A stretch of 13,844 bases of DNA from Rickettsiales bacterium (GTDB lineage: Bacteria > Pseudomonadota > Alphaproteobacteria > Rickettsiales > UBA1997): NCBI GenBank assembly GCA_947455845.1, contig CANGQE010000013.1, positions 1 to 13,844 on the forward strand, read 5' to 3'. Position 1 is the stretch's first letter. Every line of letters starts with the position of its first letter. The notes below the pieces were generated by a model, which did not search any database, was not told the DNA's origin, and saw only the letters and a program-made list of their open reading frames with translations. Below are positions 13,671-13,844 of this stretch, piece after piece. A program made the translations under genes and the position numbers.

Positions 13671-13844
13671 AAAAACCTGCAGAAAATCAGAAAATTTTAG
13701 AAAATAGCGAAAACGCGATTGAATTGACGCGTGAAGAGATTTCTCTGGGCCGAATTCTGAAAGAAAAAAGACAAAATTTGAAAATGGATATAGCAGAAAT
13801 TAGCTCTTATCTCAAAATCAAATCTAATGATATTGATGCCATAG
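13667..13844 (+). CDS. RodZ-type helix-turn-helix protein, N-terminal part
   Basis: Starts with ATG inside the murG stop (ATGA overlap), so it is translationally coupled, and runs off the window after about 59 residues. After a polar N-terminus of about 26 residues it shows LGRILKEKRQNLKMDIAEIS followed by SYLKIKSNDIDAI, matching the HTH_25 domain of RodZ, the membrane-anchored protein that links MreB to cell shape control. The transmembrane and periplasmic parts would lie outside the window, so another HTH protein cannot be excluded. Placement behind murG fits an envelope function. Confidence 0.72.
   Translation, partial: MKKPAENQKILENSENAIELTREEISLGRILKEKRQNLKMDIAEISSYLKIKSNDIDAI

Overview
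The window is AT-rich, densely coded bacterial chromosome. The pyruvate dehydrogenase E1 pair, the dnaG-rpoD order and the style of RpoD, DnaG and MurG point to an alphaproteobacterium, perhaps a Rickettsiales-like or related low-GC lineage. This placement rests on recognised protein motifs only, not on a phylogeny.

Layout. Bases 1-345 hold no gene that can be assigned, only AT-rich DNA and the first copy of a hairpin-forming repeat. From 346 to 3502, plus-strand genes encode a secreted cyclophilin, a HIT-family protein, cystathionine beta-lyase (metC) and a prepilin-like protein with a LamG-like C-terminal domain that is broken by a one-base frameshift. Bases 3503-3825 carry an unexplained palindromic element and two terminator hairpins. 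From 12318 down to 3826, seven genes run on the minus strand: argF, pdhA, pdhB, ftsB, a CTP-dependent polyprenol/diacylglycerol kinase-like membrane protein, dnaG and rpoD. From 12486 onward, the plus strand carries murG and the start of a RodZ-type helix-turn-helix gene that runs off the window.

How the genes fit together. Most of this is housekeeping: replication priming (DnaG), the main sigma factor (RpoD), acetyl-CoA supply (PdhA/PdhB), cell division and envelope (FtsB, MurG, RodZ-like, the lipid kinase-like protein), and amino-acid metabolism (MetC, ArgF). Genes are tightly packed, with 2-4 base gaps or ATGA overlaps at HIT/metC, pdhA/pdhB, pdhB/ftsB, ftsB/kinase and murG/rodZ. Longer gaps are mostly filled with repeats.

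What stands out. (1) Three intergenic inverted repeats are built from in-phase 7-base units (RTTARCA in one arm, TGYTAAY in the other); one supplies the argF stop codon. (2) RpoD starts with a lysine-rich tail of about 128 residues resembling a histone H1 tail, and a good Shine-Dalgarno sequence supports that start. (3) A second palindromic repeat family (stem ATCCTGAA) has three copies, one between dnaG and rpoD. (4) The prepilin/LamG gene is split by a single extra T. I found no defence system, prophage, CRISPR array, insertion sequence, rRNA or tRNA.
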